64,000 bases of DNA. Source: Dioscorea cayenensis subsp. rotundata (taxonomy: Eukaryota; Streptophyta; Magnoliopsida; Dioscoreales; Dioscoreaceae). A program made the translations under genes and the position numbers. The notes under the pieces are model-generated. The model saw nothing but the letters and a program-made list of their open reading frames with translations. It searched no databases and was not told the origin of the DNA. Positions 10,977 through 21,652 of this stretch are shown piece after piece (the stretch's first letter is position 1; each line of letters starts with the position of its first letter). Location of the stretch: the NCBI RefSeq assembly GCF_009730915.1, contig NC_052475.1, forward strand, positions 26,783,016-26,847,015, given 5' to 3'.

Positions 10977-10985
10977 ATATAAATA
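10977..10985. repeat. Right target-site duplication of the MULE
   Basis: ATATAAATA, identical to 1007-1015 and directly outside the GTGAAAATTGCC terminus. Confidence 0.65.
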
Positions 10986-13271
10986 TCATTTTTTTTACTT
11001 CAAAAAATATTTAAATAATTTTACCATATACCTTTTCCTAGCATCGCCAACCAAATACTCCATTAGATTTTTCGTTACAACCCAAAGCACACATCTCTAG
11101 ATGAATATTAAATTATAGAATTATATAAAAATCAAAATAATAATTAAAAAGGAAATTTTTATTTTTATTTTTATTCAATAATTAATTATGTATATGCATA
11201 CTCATACATTTATGATTTTAGATAGGTGAAGTTTATATGCACTTTTGTATCAACATAATCATATGTACCCAACCTTGTTATGCAAAAATATTGATTTTAG
11301 GGGGAAAAATCATATATATATATATCATATACACATTTATTTATTTATTTTGTCAAACAAATTACACTAATTATAGAAATGATACAAACTACATTATATG
11401 CATAAAAATAAAATTAAATCTAGATTTATTACTGTATATATAAATCTATATGTGTCCTTATATATCACAAAAAATTATATTCTAATTTATTTATCTTGAT
11501 TAAACTTTTATATTTATCTTATTAATTTCATATTAGGCTAATATGAAGTAACAAACCCAACTCAAGAAGCTGACGTGGCAATATATTTTGATTTTTTGGA
11601 AATTTAATATTATTTTTAATATTTTTTTTATTTTTTTGAAATTTTAATAATATTTTAATATTTTGTTGGTATTATTTTAAGCAACACGTTTCTGAGCAAT
11701 GTATATTGTACATCAAAAGTAATTTAAACATTACTTGACTCCTAAGTCCTAACTCTCACTTTAGCTTTTGGTCAATTTTATTTTTTTTTATATATATTTT
11801 TTATGAATATTTTATTAGATTATTGGATTTGATCCAGTTACTGACACATTTATATATATATATATATATATAGCTGTAAGTTTGAGAATATGGGCCAAGT
11901 GTTGGAAGAACCAACTCTTTAATCTTTATTTAAAATAATAAATGCACTCTAAACTATTATTTATTAATCACTTCCGATGGAATTCTAAATTAAATACATC
12001 TAAATTAAACTTATTGTCATATAATTCAAAAATTTTAATTCTTTCAGTTGCCCCCATCAAAACATGAAAATCAGAGCAACTTCCTTGTTGAAAGATGGAT
12101 CACCTTGGGCCAAATCTTTGCTAAATTGGCTTAACTTGAGGCCGAATCTCAATTAAAGCCCAAATAATCCTTTCACATTACTGGGCCAAGCTAAGTCAAT
12201 TGTATATAATTTAATTGGCCAAATAATTTTAAAAACAAAAACTTTGTTTGATGTTATAAAGAATAATTTCTTGATTATGATATTAGTTATTATTACTAAT
12301 CATAGTGTCATTGTTCTTATCGGTATTCTCACCTTTTGTTATATAAATATCAAACGTCACAATTTTTTTTTATTTATTAGTGTTATACAACCAATTAAAA
12401 ATTCTAAAAATAAGACAAAAATGGATGAATTCATTCCATTTGTAGAGTTAGAAACATTATTATAAAATAATTTTAAAAGCTAATTAATTTTTTCTAGGCA
12501 ATGGCTTTTTGTTTGGTAATACTGCATCGATAAGCTCAACTAGTTTCATTTTTTTTAAAAAAAAAATACGTCCTTAGCTAACAATGCTCAAAAGTTATAT
12601 TGTAAACAACAAAGCATAAGTGACTAGAAACATTGAACACTTGCTTACAGGGATGTGTAATCACTGTGATGTGATCTATCATTTTTTATGAATTATAGAA
12701 AATTCATATACCATGTCACTGGTGTACATAAAGATTTAAGGATTGAACATTCAACTCACGTGCTTTTAATCAAAATTAAATAGTTTAGACTAAAAGCCCG
12801 TACTCATAATTAGCTATTTGTTACTATCACTATCCCATCGAGTTTAAAACTCAAAACTTTTTTAATGTATTATTTTCGAATTTCACACTGTGGTTAAGTA
12901 CCACGAGACTATTAACATTTTGGTGATGGGTTGTATTATTAATGTTTGTTATTTTTAATTTTATATGAATTTATTAAAGAGGAAAGGAACAATGCATGCT
13001 TCAATTTTCCTAGTAAAAAAATCCCCTCAAGTTTCTTGGTTTTTTTTAACTCTTACTTTTCAAATGATTTATTTTTTAAATCCAAATTTAAATAAAATTA
13101 GAACATGCTCTTGTTTTTCCTCATTGGCCTCGTGCCAGCAAGCAGGTTAAGGACTTTTTTTTGTATTAAAAAAATAAATACTACAATGACAAAAACACTG
13201 AAAAGTATAAGAATATCTAACTAATTAACTTCATATTTTTACTAACCTAACCCAATATAACTTCTTTATTA
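10986..13271. other. AT-rich intergenic DNA, no gene seen
   Basis: A TA microsatellite lies at about 11851-11872. Nothing coding is recognised. 12380-12550 has a diverged direct copy at 19799-19970 (see that entry). Confidence 0.6.
12380..12550. repeat. Dispersed direct repeat, copy 1 (pair with 19799-19970)
   Basis: The two copies share CAATTAAAAATTC, TGGATGAATTCA, TATTATAAAAT, TTTTTCTAG.C.ATGGCTTTTTG and AACTAGTTTCATT in the same order over ~171 bp, with substitutions. It is probably a fragment of an unrecognised transposon family. Confidence 0.65.
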
Positions 13272-13306
13272 GTTATTACTTTTCAAGTAAAGACGGAAGG
13301 AATATC
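13272..13306. repeat. 35-bp direct repeat flanking the CACTA-like element, left copy
   Basis: It begins GTTATTACTTTTC and ends GGAAGGAATATC. It differs from 19281-19315 at two positions. Confidence 0.75.
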
Positions 13307-14764
13307 ATGCTACACCATTTTTAATTTTTAGCGGTGGATTTATTGAGGGGTTTTTAAAAATCCGCCTCGTTAACCGTGTAAAATATTTTTCATAGTAACC
13401 TATACAGCCGGTTAACAAAAAACCCTTCTACTTTAAATGAAAAAAAAAATCACTCTCACACACACACACTCTCCAGCACTCACTCACATTCTTAAATATC
13501 TCTCTCCCCAGCACTCTCTAAAAATCTCTGATCACTTCCCGATCGCCTCCCGGCCGTCGGAATCCAAAGCATTGGATCTCCTCTCCGATCACCTCCCATC
13601 CGTCGGTTGCTAATCTTCGCCGCACCACCGCCGGAGACCCTCTGGTCATTCTCTGGTTGCTGATCTTCGCCCCAATCAAATTGGTGTTGAAAGTTCCATT
13701 CAAATTGATGTTCTTTAACCTTTCAAACCTACTATTAGTGATTCAATCCCTCATTTGTTGCCCTAATCCGCTTCCCCGAATCGAGGTATCTAATTTCGAT
13801 TTCTTGTTCTATAGAGCTAGTTTTTCTTCGCTTCTCATTAATCTAGGGTTTGTTAGGTTTTTGAGCTCTGGATGTAAATTTCCTTCTTGGATAGTTGTTC
13901 AACTTGTTTTCGCATTTTGCTTGAATTATGGTCACAATTCTTAATGCTAGGAGCAAACCCTCGATTTATTTAGATTCTTGTCACAAATATTATCTACTAA
14001 ATCGGTATTTGATTCATTGACATAGTCTTGAAGCATATGGAAGCTTAAAGAGTTCAGCAGTAGTGTTGAGGGCAAAGGTACACATTACCCGAGTGGTTGT
14101 TCTTATTTTCATCGATGAATGTGTAATATGTTCAATCTTTTGATATCTATCCGAATTCTGATCTAGATTAAAAAAAAAAAAATCTAGGAAAAGAAGTAAT
14201 TTAACTAGGATAGGCCCATTTTACATTTCAAGATCACCTGCAAACATGAGCGTTATTAGTAAAATGAGCTCAACAAGGGATGTTAGTGTAGTGTGTTACG
14301 AGTCATGGTGCGTGATATTTATTTAGTAATCACTGGATACTCGATAAAGCGGAGGTATTCACAAGTTTCAACGGGCCAGATTTTTATGGTCTTCCAAGAA
14401 ACTCATCAATGATAAACCTACGAAAGAATCCATGGAGAGTACCAGACTCATATTCATTTGCATCTGGAGAAATAATTCCCATGTTTGTAGGTGAAACACT
14501 TGACTGGCTTCCCTTCAACAATTGAACAACAATGAAGCATGAAAGTTGATAATAAGCCCTTCTAAATTATTGTTACTCAATCAAATAAACCTTTGTAGCT
14601 ATTTCCAATTTTCCTCTCTTGTATTACACCAAATTCTTGGTGGTGATCAAATGTTCCATTAAATAACATGTCAAACCAGGAATGCTGATGAATAATGTTA
14701 AAGAACTCATTTAGGCAAAACTACAAATTCTTTGTGCAGTTATCTGTTACTCATTTTTTTGCAG

Positions 14765-15536
14765 GCTGGAGACTATGAAAAAACTTTAGATGGTTTCATT
14801 CAAATAGTGTTGTTTGATCCTGAAAATGGGGATGCTTGGAATAATATTGGCTGCTTGTAAGTCCCCTCGTTATTTGATTTTTTTTGGTGTATCTAGTGTG
14901 TGTGCATAATTAAAATCTCATCTCCATCATGTAATTTTGACATTTGCAAAGAGCCTCATTTGCTTTCGAGTTTGAGGTTGTTGTTGTCATTCTTTCGGGG
15001 ATAATTGGAAGAATGTTTTTATTTTTATTTTTATTTTATTTTTTTAATTTATTTGTTTGAGGCATTTTTTCGAAGCATGGTTTATTTGCAACTTTTGATC
15101 ATGCTCATTGAACATATTTTTAAAGCTTTATATGTTGATTGTACAACGGTGGCTCAATCCTCCGATGATGATTCGGTGTCTGTCTTTTAGACAAATATTT
15201 TTGCGGATTTATTTAGTGTATTAGATGTTTAGGGAGTTCTTGTTTCTTCTAACTTTTTCGAGTTATAACCTATGAATGGCATGAACTGGCAGACACTTGA
15301 AGAAGAAGAAGACAAAAAAAACTTACGTCAGGTACTTGAAGAAAAAGAAGACAAAAAACGTATACGTCATTTTCAAGGAAGCACTGAAATTCAAGTATTT
15401 GCTATTAATATTTTATTTTAATATTTTGTTTATAGCAACCCTTCCATAATTAATGATGGATGTTTGTGTACAGGAGGAACCGTTGGGAACTTTGGGCAAA
15501 TTATAGCAAGGTTGCTTTTGACATAGGTAACATCGG
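14765..15536 (+). pseudogene. Captured exons of a TTC27-like tetratricopeptide repeat gene
   Basis: Three exons join in one frame across GT-AG introns: 14765-14856 (AGDYEKTLDGFIQIVLFDPE then NGDAWNNIGCL), 15293-15394 (HLKKKKTK... FKEALKFK) and 15474-about 15536 (RNRWELWANYSKVAFDIGNI). This is the conserved TPR core of TTC27/Emw1-family proteins, which act in rRNA or mRNA processing. Only this core is present; upstream and downstream parts of the ~900-residue family protein were not found. Exon 2 contains a 39-bp in-frame tandem duplication (13 residues, LKKKKTK twice) not expected in the family. The fragment may still be transcribed, but a working TTC27 cannot come from it. Confidence 0.75.
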
Positions 15537-17706
15537 GTAGGTATTTCTTCCTTTTTCATTCCAAACTTACACATGAATAATCTGTTTACTGCATTCTTTT
15601 TTGCTTGCTATCTGAGTAGAAGGGTGTGTGGACTAATTATAAACTATGCCATACATGAGGGATAATTTGCATTGTTTAGAGGATGCGATTTGCTTGACCA
15701 ACAAAGTGCTCCTTGATTTATTGAGAAGAGTTTCAGATACATTTTCTTTATAATGGTGTGATGTTCTTGCTGTCACTTGTTTAATCTCCTTTTGCATCCA
15801 GATAAATCTCTAGTTTATAATGTGGGTATCTCATCATTGTTTGTTCTTGTGTTGTAGTTTATCACTATACTTTCTGTATTGGCAAAATTGTCTTATGTCT
15901 TCAACAAGCATTTTTTTTAATGTCCTAATTGTTGTTAATCCAAGCCTTTCATGTTTCCTTGTCATGGCTTTGTTCAGGTGTTTCTCTCATGTTATTTTTT
16001 TATCCTAATATAAGTTTTCCTATCCATAACGCATAAGACTATGTGGGGAAACCTATAAGAATGTTTTTGACAGTTAGGTTATTTTGTAAAATATTTCACT
16101 CCTAAATCTATTAACCCCTCGATTTGAATATATTGTGCTTCTCGTTTAAACTATTCTGAACATATGCTCTCTTTGGAGTTGTAAGGAGGCAATATGTGTA
16201 TGAAATGTGCCTGGGAATAGTGAGCTTGTTGGTTGGTTAATCAGTCACTTTTAATTCATTAAATGGGTAAAAAAAATGAACATCTTTATAGAAATTATAT
16301 GACTGGATGAATGACTGGTTTGTCACTTGAGTTTATTCATGCTAAAGCATTAATAACTTTGTAAGGTAGTTTAATTTCGCAAGGCTGAAAAGTTTGTTAT
16401 TATGAGTTTATAATTTTTTACGGGTATTAGGCGAGATGAATTTGGGTTCACTTTTGTAATTTTTTCTCACCTACCATATGTAAGGCCATATATCTGTAAG
16501 TTTATTAACAAGTTAGAAAGCATAATCAGCAATGGACCAATGTTTTAGTGGGAACGTACATCATGAAATTCATTCGGTGTGGCAACACAAGCAGCATTAT
16601 GATAATACTTGCATTTCTTAACAACTCTGTGTTAAGCTTTCTCCACTTCCTGAGGAATTTCCGTAGGAACCTCTCTCCAAAAATGTTGTATATTTCAGAT
16701 AAGGAAAAAGAAGGTTGAATTTGAAAGAACAAATTAAAGGGATATGTGTTGTGTGATGGCCAGTCTTTGTGCTTTTTTTATATTGTTGGATGGAGTGATA
16801 TGCTGCAGAATTGGAGCATTAAATGGATAATATGGAGGATTAACTTTATTTTACCATTCTTTTTATTTCGCTGATCTCTGCAGGGCCTGTCCGTACAAAT
16901 CAACAGTTGTGTTTCAATAATTTTAGATAAAAGTTTGGCAGTAGTAATCTCGATACATTACACAGCAGTGAATTTCTTTGATTATTAGTCATTAAGAAAA
17001 AGTCATGACGAAATCAATGATTGTGAGATATCTAGTTTGGCCAATGTTTTTTTTCTCTTCCTTTTCCTTTTTCTTCAAATAATAGTTATGATGAGGTGCA
17101 TTGGAATAAGTACAGTTCCGTGCCGCCAAGTGGTGTGTCATGATCAACTTGGGAAATGTATTCATTTGCTTTTTGTTTTGATTGATTATGTGAGTAGGTA
17201 TTGTTTTAAAAACTTGGCGAATGTGAAAGCTTGCTCTAAGTCAATGGTTTTGGGGCTTACATTTCCATATCACCGACATCTATATGTACTGTTTGCTGTA
17301 ATCATGAAATCAAACCTGCATCCTTTACAATGCCATCTCTGTTTTAAAAAATATCTGTGTGATATTATTTTGCCATCCCTAGTTTGTATCTAGATTTAAA
17401 ATTTTTGTGTTACAAACTTGTTGTCTGTTGCAATGCTTCTCTAAACAATAATGTAGTTATTTCTCACTGGTTCATTAATTTTGCATGAATTTCATGACAA
17501 ATGAAGTCATTATTCACGTGAATGTTATCATCTTAAGAAGGATGTCCGAAATGGAGAGTGGTCTTGTTTGCTTGCCAAGTAGTTTGGAAAGGGTGTTTAG
17601 ATATCTTGAGCATGTCTGTGAATCTTTTGGACAAGGATATATTTGGTTTGCTCTTAACCTTTACTGTGCATTCAGTTTGTCAAGTTATACCAGATTTTTT
17701 GTCTAG

Positions 17707-18459
17707 GTATCCTTTGGAGTTGATGAAGGACAATCTTACTAAAGAAAAGGTATCATTTCCATTCTTATAGTAATTTTGGATGTCTTATTAGATTCAATGT
17801 TTCTTTGTTAAATAGTCACCTCAATTGTGCCTTTCTCAGTCAAGATTTTTTTGTAGTAACGCCTTTGCTCCTGTAGGTATGAGGTGCCCAATTAGTAATG
17901 CCTGCTGATCCAACTATGAGTAGCTCCTCATACATTTTTTTCTTATCCCTTTCAATTATTTTAATCCGCTATTTTTTTTCGTTGGATTGTGGGAATGAAG
18001 CACAGTACTTGAAATTCTTCTAGCCTTCTCGGACCAAACTACGATAATGAAGTTCATTGAAAATTCAATAAGCATTTTATCGCCATAAGGTGCTAATCTA
18101 ATTTTATGACATGGCTGACCAAATAATATAGGAGTTTTTTTTCTTTAATTTTAGTTTTTGTCTGATCTATGTTATGTATAGAACTTGGCTTGTAGATTTT
18201 AATATCTCAAACAGTTAGTTGTTTCAATTTTTTTATATTGTTTTCATTGCAAGCTTTTAGATGAATTTAGTTGCTGGTTTATTACACATCAAAATTTTTT
18301 TATATTGTTTTCATTGCAAGCTTTTAGATGAACCACTTGATCCTCCTATGCTACCTTTGTTATTTGGCTTCAAAAATGAAGTGGACTTTATATAAAAAGA
18401 TTGGATAATGTTTTTTGCAGATTTTGAAGAATTCATGGTTAAAAGATCGAGATGGTTGA
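17707..18459 (+). pseudogene. Two possible further exons inside the CACTA-like element, unidentified
   Basis: Exon-like pieces 17707-17749 (acceptor AG before, GTATCA donor after) and 18421-18459 (after TTTTTTGCAG) join in frame as YPLELMKDNLTKEK + ILKNSWLKDRDG and then a stop. The frame and splice signals agree, but I do not recognise the protein and the pieces are short. They may be the 3' end of the captured gene or unrelated. Confidence 0.3.
18225..18332. repeat. ~40-bp direct repeat, period ~67 bp
   Basis: The sequence ATTTTTTTATATTG followed by TTTTCATTGCAAGCTTTTAG and ATGAA occurs at about 18227-18265 and 18294-18332, practically identical. It is a recent local duplication inside the CACTA-like element. 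Confidence 0.8.
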
Positions 18460-18734
18460 AGATGAAGAGGATACACGTAGCTTTTTACTTTTGTGTAATT
18501 AACCCAAACCCAAACAATATTTTTGTAATGAAAGTATATAAATAGTGTTAAACTTTTTATATTTTGTTATTAATCAAAATATATTGCACTTTAGCTCATA
18601 CCTTATCAATAAAAGTAAATGAAATTGAATTTAGGATATTTTTTTAATATATTTAAATATTTATGTTTTTTATTTACAGGTTAAACAAATTTATTTATTA
18701 TTGGTAAGAAAAAAAATTAAAATTAATGAACAAA

Positions 18735-19264
18735 TTTAGAAGTGGTTATAACCACCTCTAAAAGTATGAACATATAAGAATTATTAGCTATAAAGGGGGT
18801 CATAACCACCTCTAAAAGTATTGAGGAGTAATGAAAACTTAGTTCCTATAGAGGCGGTTATAACCGCTCTAGCCCTTATAATTTTTAGAGGTAATACCAC
18901 CTCTAAAAACTATGGAGGGGGTAATAAAAACCTAGTAGCTATAGAGGCGGTTATAACCACCTCTAAAACTCTATTGAGGGTAATGAAAACTTAGTAGCTA
19001 TAGAGGTGCTATAACCACCTCTAAAATTATTGTGGGTATAAAAACTTAGTAGCTATAGAGGCAGTTATAACCTCCTCCTCTATTATTAAAACCGCTCAGA
19101 ATGAAACTTACCCCAACGGTCAGTACAAAACCGGCTCTAAAGTGATGAGTGCACGATCTGGGCTAGGTTTTAGAGGCGGTGAAAAAAATCAACACTATAT
19201 CTATAGAGGCGGTTATAATCGCCTATATGGTCTTAAAACGCCTCAAAAAGCACTTTTTGAGTAG
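18735..19264. repeat. Subterminal palindromic repeat array of the CACTA-like element
   Basis: At least seven units at roughly 60-75 bp spacing each carry a hairpin, TAGAGGCGGTTATAACC followed by ACCTCTAAAA, joined by GAGGGTAATGAAAACTTAGT-like linkers. In CACTA elements such repeats are transposase-binding sites; that role is inferred here. Confidence 0.8.
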
Positions 19265-19280
19265 TATCATATTATGGAAA

Positions 19281-19315
19281 GTTATTACTTTTCATGTAAA
19301 GATGGAAGGAATATC
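19281..19315. repeat. 35-bp direct repeat flanking the CACTA-like element, right copy
   Basis: It matches 13272-13306 at 33 of 35 positions and lies about 16 bp outside the element's right end. With the element removed, the two copies would form a tandem repeat of ~46 bp period at the insertion site. Confidence 0.75.
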
Positions 19316-19798
19316 TTCAAACAAGATAGAAATATTTCATATCTTCCATTAACAACATAATTTTTTTAATTAATATAGTCATTAACATGTTATTCAATAT
19401 GTTATGATTTGGAATTCATTAATTAGCCTTTTATTTTGTGCAATTTCATTATTGGTCAATATATATATATTACTATATATAGAGAGAGAGAGAAAAGGTA
19501 GCTTTATGGACGTTTGTAGATCATCCACATGTGGGAACAGTAACATTAGCTTTGCTACAGTGTGATCTAATGATGGGTTAACTAGGTTGATTAGTTTAAT
19601 TTTGGTTGGACAGATTCAGATTTGTTTAGGTACTGTGCACAAATTAATTGGATGGTCTGTTTTTTACTGTGCTATTGTTCATAAGCCCAGTAATACTTTT
19701 CATAAAATAGTGATCAACCATTGGATTTCGATCTAACGATTGATAGCAACATTCATAGATTTCAATTTTACCAACGTGCAATATATATATAATATCAG

Positions 19799-19970
19799 TG
19801 TTAAACAAGCAATTAAAAATTCCACAAGAGAACCAAGATTGGATGAATTCAATCTTAGCATTAGAAATATTATAAAATTATTAGAAAATATAATTAATTT
19901 TTCTAGACCATGGCTTTTTGTTTGGTGATGCACTGTCATGTACCACTCAATAAAGTTAACTAGTTTCATT
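19799..19970. repeat. Dispersed direct repeat, copy 2 (pair with 12380-12550)
   Basis: It has the same ordered blocks and orientation as the copy at 12380-12550. The two copies lie on either side of the CACTA-like element but at unequal distances from it, so they are not its target duplication. Confidence 0.65.
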
Positions 19971-21534
19971 GTCTTGTAGTTGTAGACGATTGTTTTAAAT
20001 CTAAAACAATGGGTACCTAATCATCATTTTTAATTAATTAGAATAAAGTTTTTTTTAGTTTACATAATTTTTTATTCGTAAATCAGGGTTCCAAATATTA
20101 TTTTATTTTTCTACCAAAGCAGTCATTTTTGTTTTTTTTTTAAATCAAAGTTTTTATTTTAATTGCTATTGATATATTCATTTATACTTGTCAACAGCTT
20201 ACGCTACCCCTTTGCCAAAGTGAGGAGTTGAAAATTTTTAACCACGAGAAAGACATGTATTATCAAACTAAGGATGTGTTTGTTTGGCCCGATATAAAAC
20301 TACATGTGAATGAAATTACAAAATTTTTCAAAATCTAGTGTTTGTTTAGCTGAATTTGAGAATTTTAAGTAGTTACAGTGTAAATGAATTTTTTTTAGAT
20401 TTGTAACTACACCCAAATCGAGCGTAGTTCAATCTCCTGTATTTGTAATTTAATAAAGAGTCTCACACGTGGTATAACGTGAGACTGAATGATTAATGAA
20501 GATTAAAAGATGTGTAAAAATGTTGTAATTTCTATCACTCTGGTATTATTTATGTTTAAAAATATATTTTAAAATCCTATGAATTGATATATGAAGGAAT
20601 TATAAAAAGATAAGATTTATTGAGAAGATAAAGTAATCAAATAACTTAAGCGAGACAATTTAAGAAGAGAAAGATCTTCAAAAAGATAAAATTAGGTTTG
20701 AAATATAAAATATATTTAAAAAGTGTACCATGCAATTTTATTTATTTATTTTGAAGATATATACTTGTAATTAAATGTTTAAACTTATCTTAATATTTAT
20801 TTTAATATGGTCCTTGATCTATATAAAAATTTAATAATGACCCATGGTGAGGTAACCTCACCAAAGGTGTTTATATTTAAAATACATTCAACTAAACACA
20901 TGTTTTCAAAATTTAGATTTATAAATCCTTCCAAACAAACATAAAATTTTGAAATTCAGCATTTTCAATTACAATCAATCAACCACTAGTTGACTCTCCT
21001 CGATTTTTCAACTTCAAAGATTTACAACTCATAATCGTAATTGAAAAATCTATCGATTTTTAAAAGATCATCTAACAAAACACTACTTTAGTGTCTTTTG
21101 GTTGTTTTGAGGAAGCCTTTCTTTTCCTGGGTGATCTGTTCTGTTATTATTATTATTATTATTATGTTTTTGTACTCATGTATAACCCATGATCATGTCA
21201 TGAAGTACTGTTTGTTTCTCTCTACTCTGTCTTTTGGAACCTTATTTGTTTTTTTTTACTTATCTAATTTAAATGGTTTATCTATCTTTATAATAAAAAT
21301 AAATAAAATAGGGAAAACATAAATAGAAAGAGAAATAAAGAAAAAAAAATTGTGTAAGCCTGGAGGTTACTATATATATATATATATTTTAAAATTATGT
21401 GAGCTTTTGGATAGTAATCCAACTGCTGCTAGGGACATCCTCACAGATCTAGGTCCAGGACCATTATAGAGGACTCACACTCGCGCGTGTGTAAGGACCC
21501 AAAAATACAAAATAATTTAAAACATGCAGTGACT
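19971..21534. other. Intergenic region upstream of sulfite oxidase
   Basis: AT-rich. It contains the possible foldback element (20272-21093) and an ATT/TATT microsatellite near 21143-21165. No host gene is seen. Confidence 0.55.
20272..21093. mobile_element. Probable foldback/MITE element
   Basis: The left arm starts GGATGTGTTTGTTTGGCCC. The right end, reverse-complemented, starts AAGTAGTGTTTTGTTAGATG. Further in, AAAATCTAGTGTTTGTTTAG on the left pairs with AAAACATGTGTTTAGTTGAA from the right arm. This TGTTTGTTTGG-type terminus is common in plant hAT and PIF/Harbinger MITEs. The repeats are imperfect and no clear target duplication was found, so the limits are approximate. Confidence 0.45.
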
Positions 21535-21551
21535 CACGTGGAGGTCACGTG
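21535..21551 (+). promoter_or_regulatory. Two G-box (CACGTG) elements upstream of sulfite oxidase
   Basis: CACGTG at 21535-21540 and again at 21546-21551, centre spacing 11 bp (one helical turn), about 30 bp upstream of a TATA-like run and ~105 bp upstream of the start codon. G-boxes bind plant bZIP and bHLH factors (light, ABA, stress). Function at this gene is inferred. Confidence 0.55.
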
Positions 21552-21578
21552 ATTTCTCCACCGAGTATTGTATCCGTG

Positions 21579-21589
21579 TATATATATAT
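21579..21589 (+). promoter_or_regulatory. Probable TATA box of sulfite oxidase
   Basis: TATATATATAT lies 64-74 bp upstream of the ATG at 21653 and just downstream of the paired G-boxes, a sensible core-promoter spacing. Confidence 0.5.
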
Positions 21590-21652
21590 CAACCGCACGA
21601 AGGAGTGCGGAGTTCTTGATTTTCGTTCCCTCGAAAGCATTGGAAGAGAAGT

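Larger units (their letters stand above)
13309..19264. mobile_element. CACTA-like (En/Spm type) element with captured gene exons, ~5.96 kb
   Basis: The right ~530 bp (18735-19264) is an array of a palindromic unit around AGAGGCGGTTATAACC and its complement, the subterminal structure of plant CACTA elements. The left end has a related TAGCGGTGG..AATCCGCCTC..TAACCG region (13328-13375). The tips read GCTACACC (left) and CTACTC (right, reverse complement), flanked by TATCAT on both sides. They are only loosely CACTAC-like, so family and exact ends are tentative. No transposase was seen. The interior looks like host gene sequence with introns, including TTC27-type TPR exons, so this is a non-autonomous, gene-carrying element. 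A pyrimidine-rich leader-like stretch with a duplicated CCGATC.CCTCCC..CCGTCGG motif lies at 13448-13620. Confidence 0.6.

Noticed and set aside
11837-11872. TA runs here and at 23207, 35480, 37639, 38004, 53984, 57027 and 60951 as regulatory elements
   Set aside because: Simple microsatellites typical of AT-rich plant DNA; no promoter context except the one at 21579.
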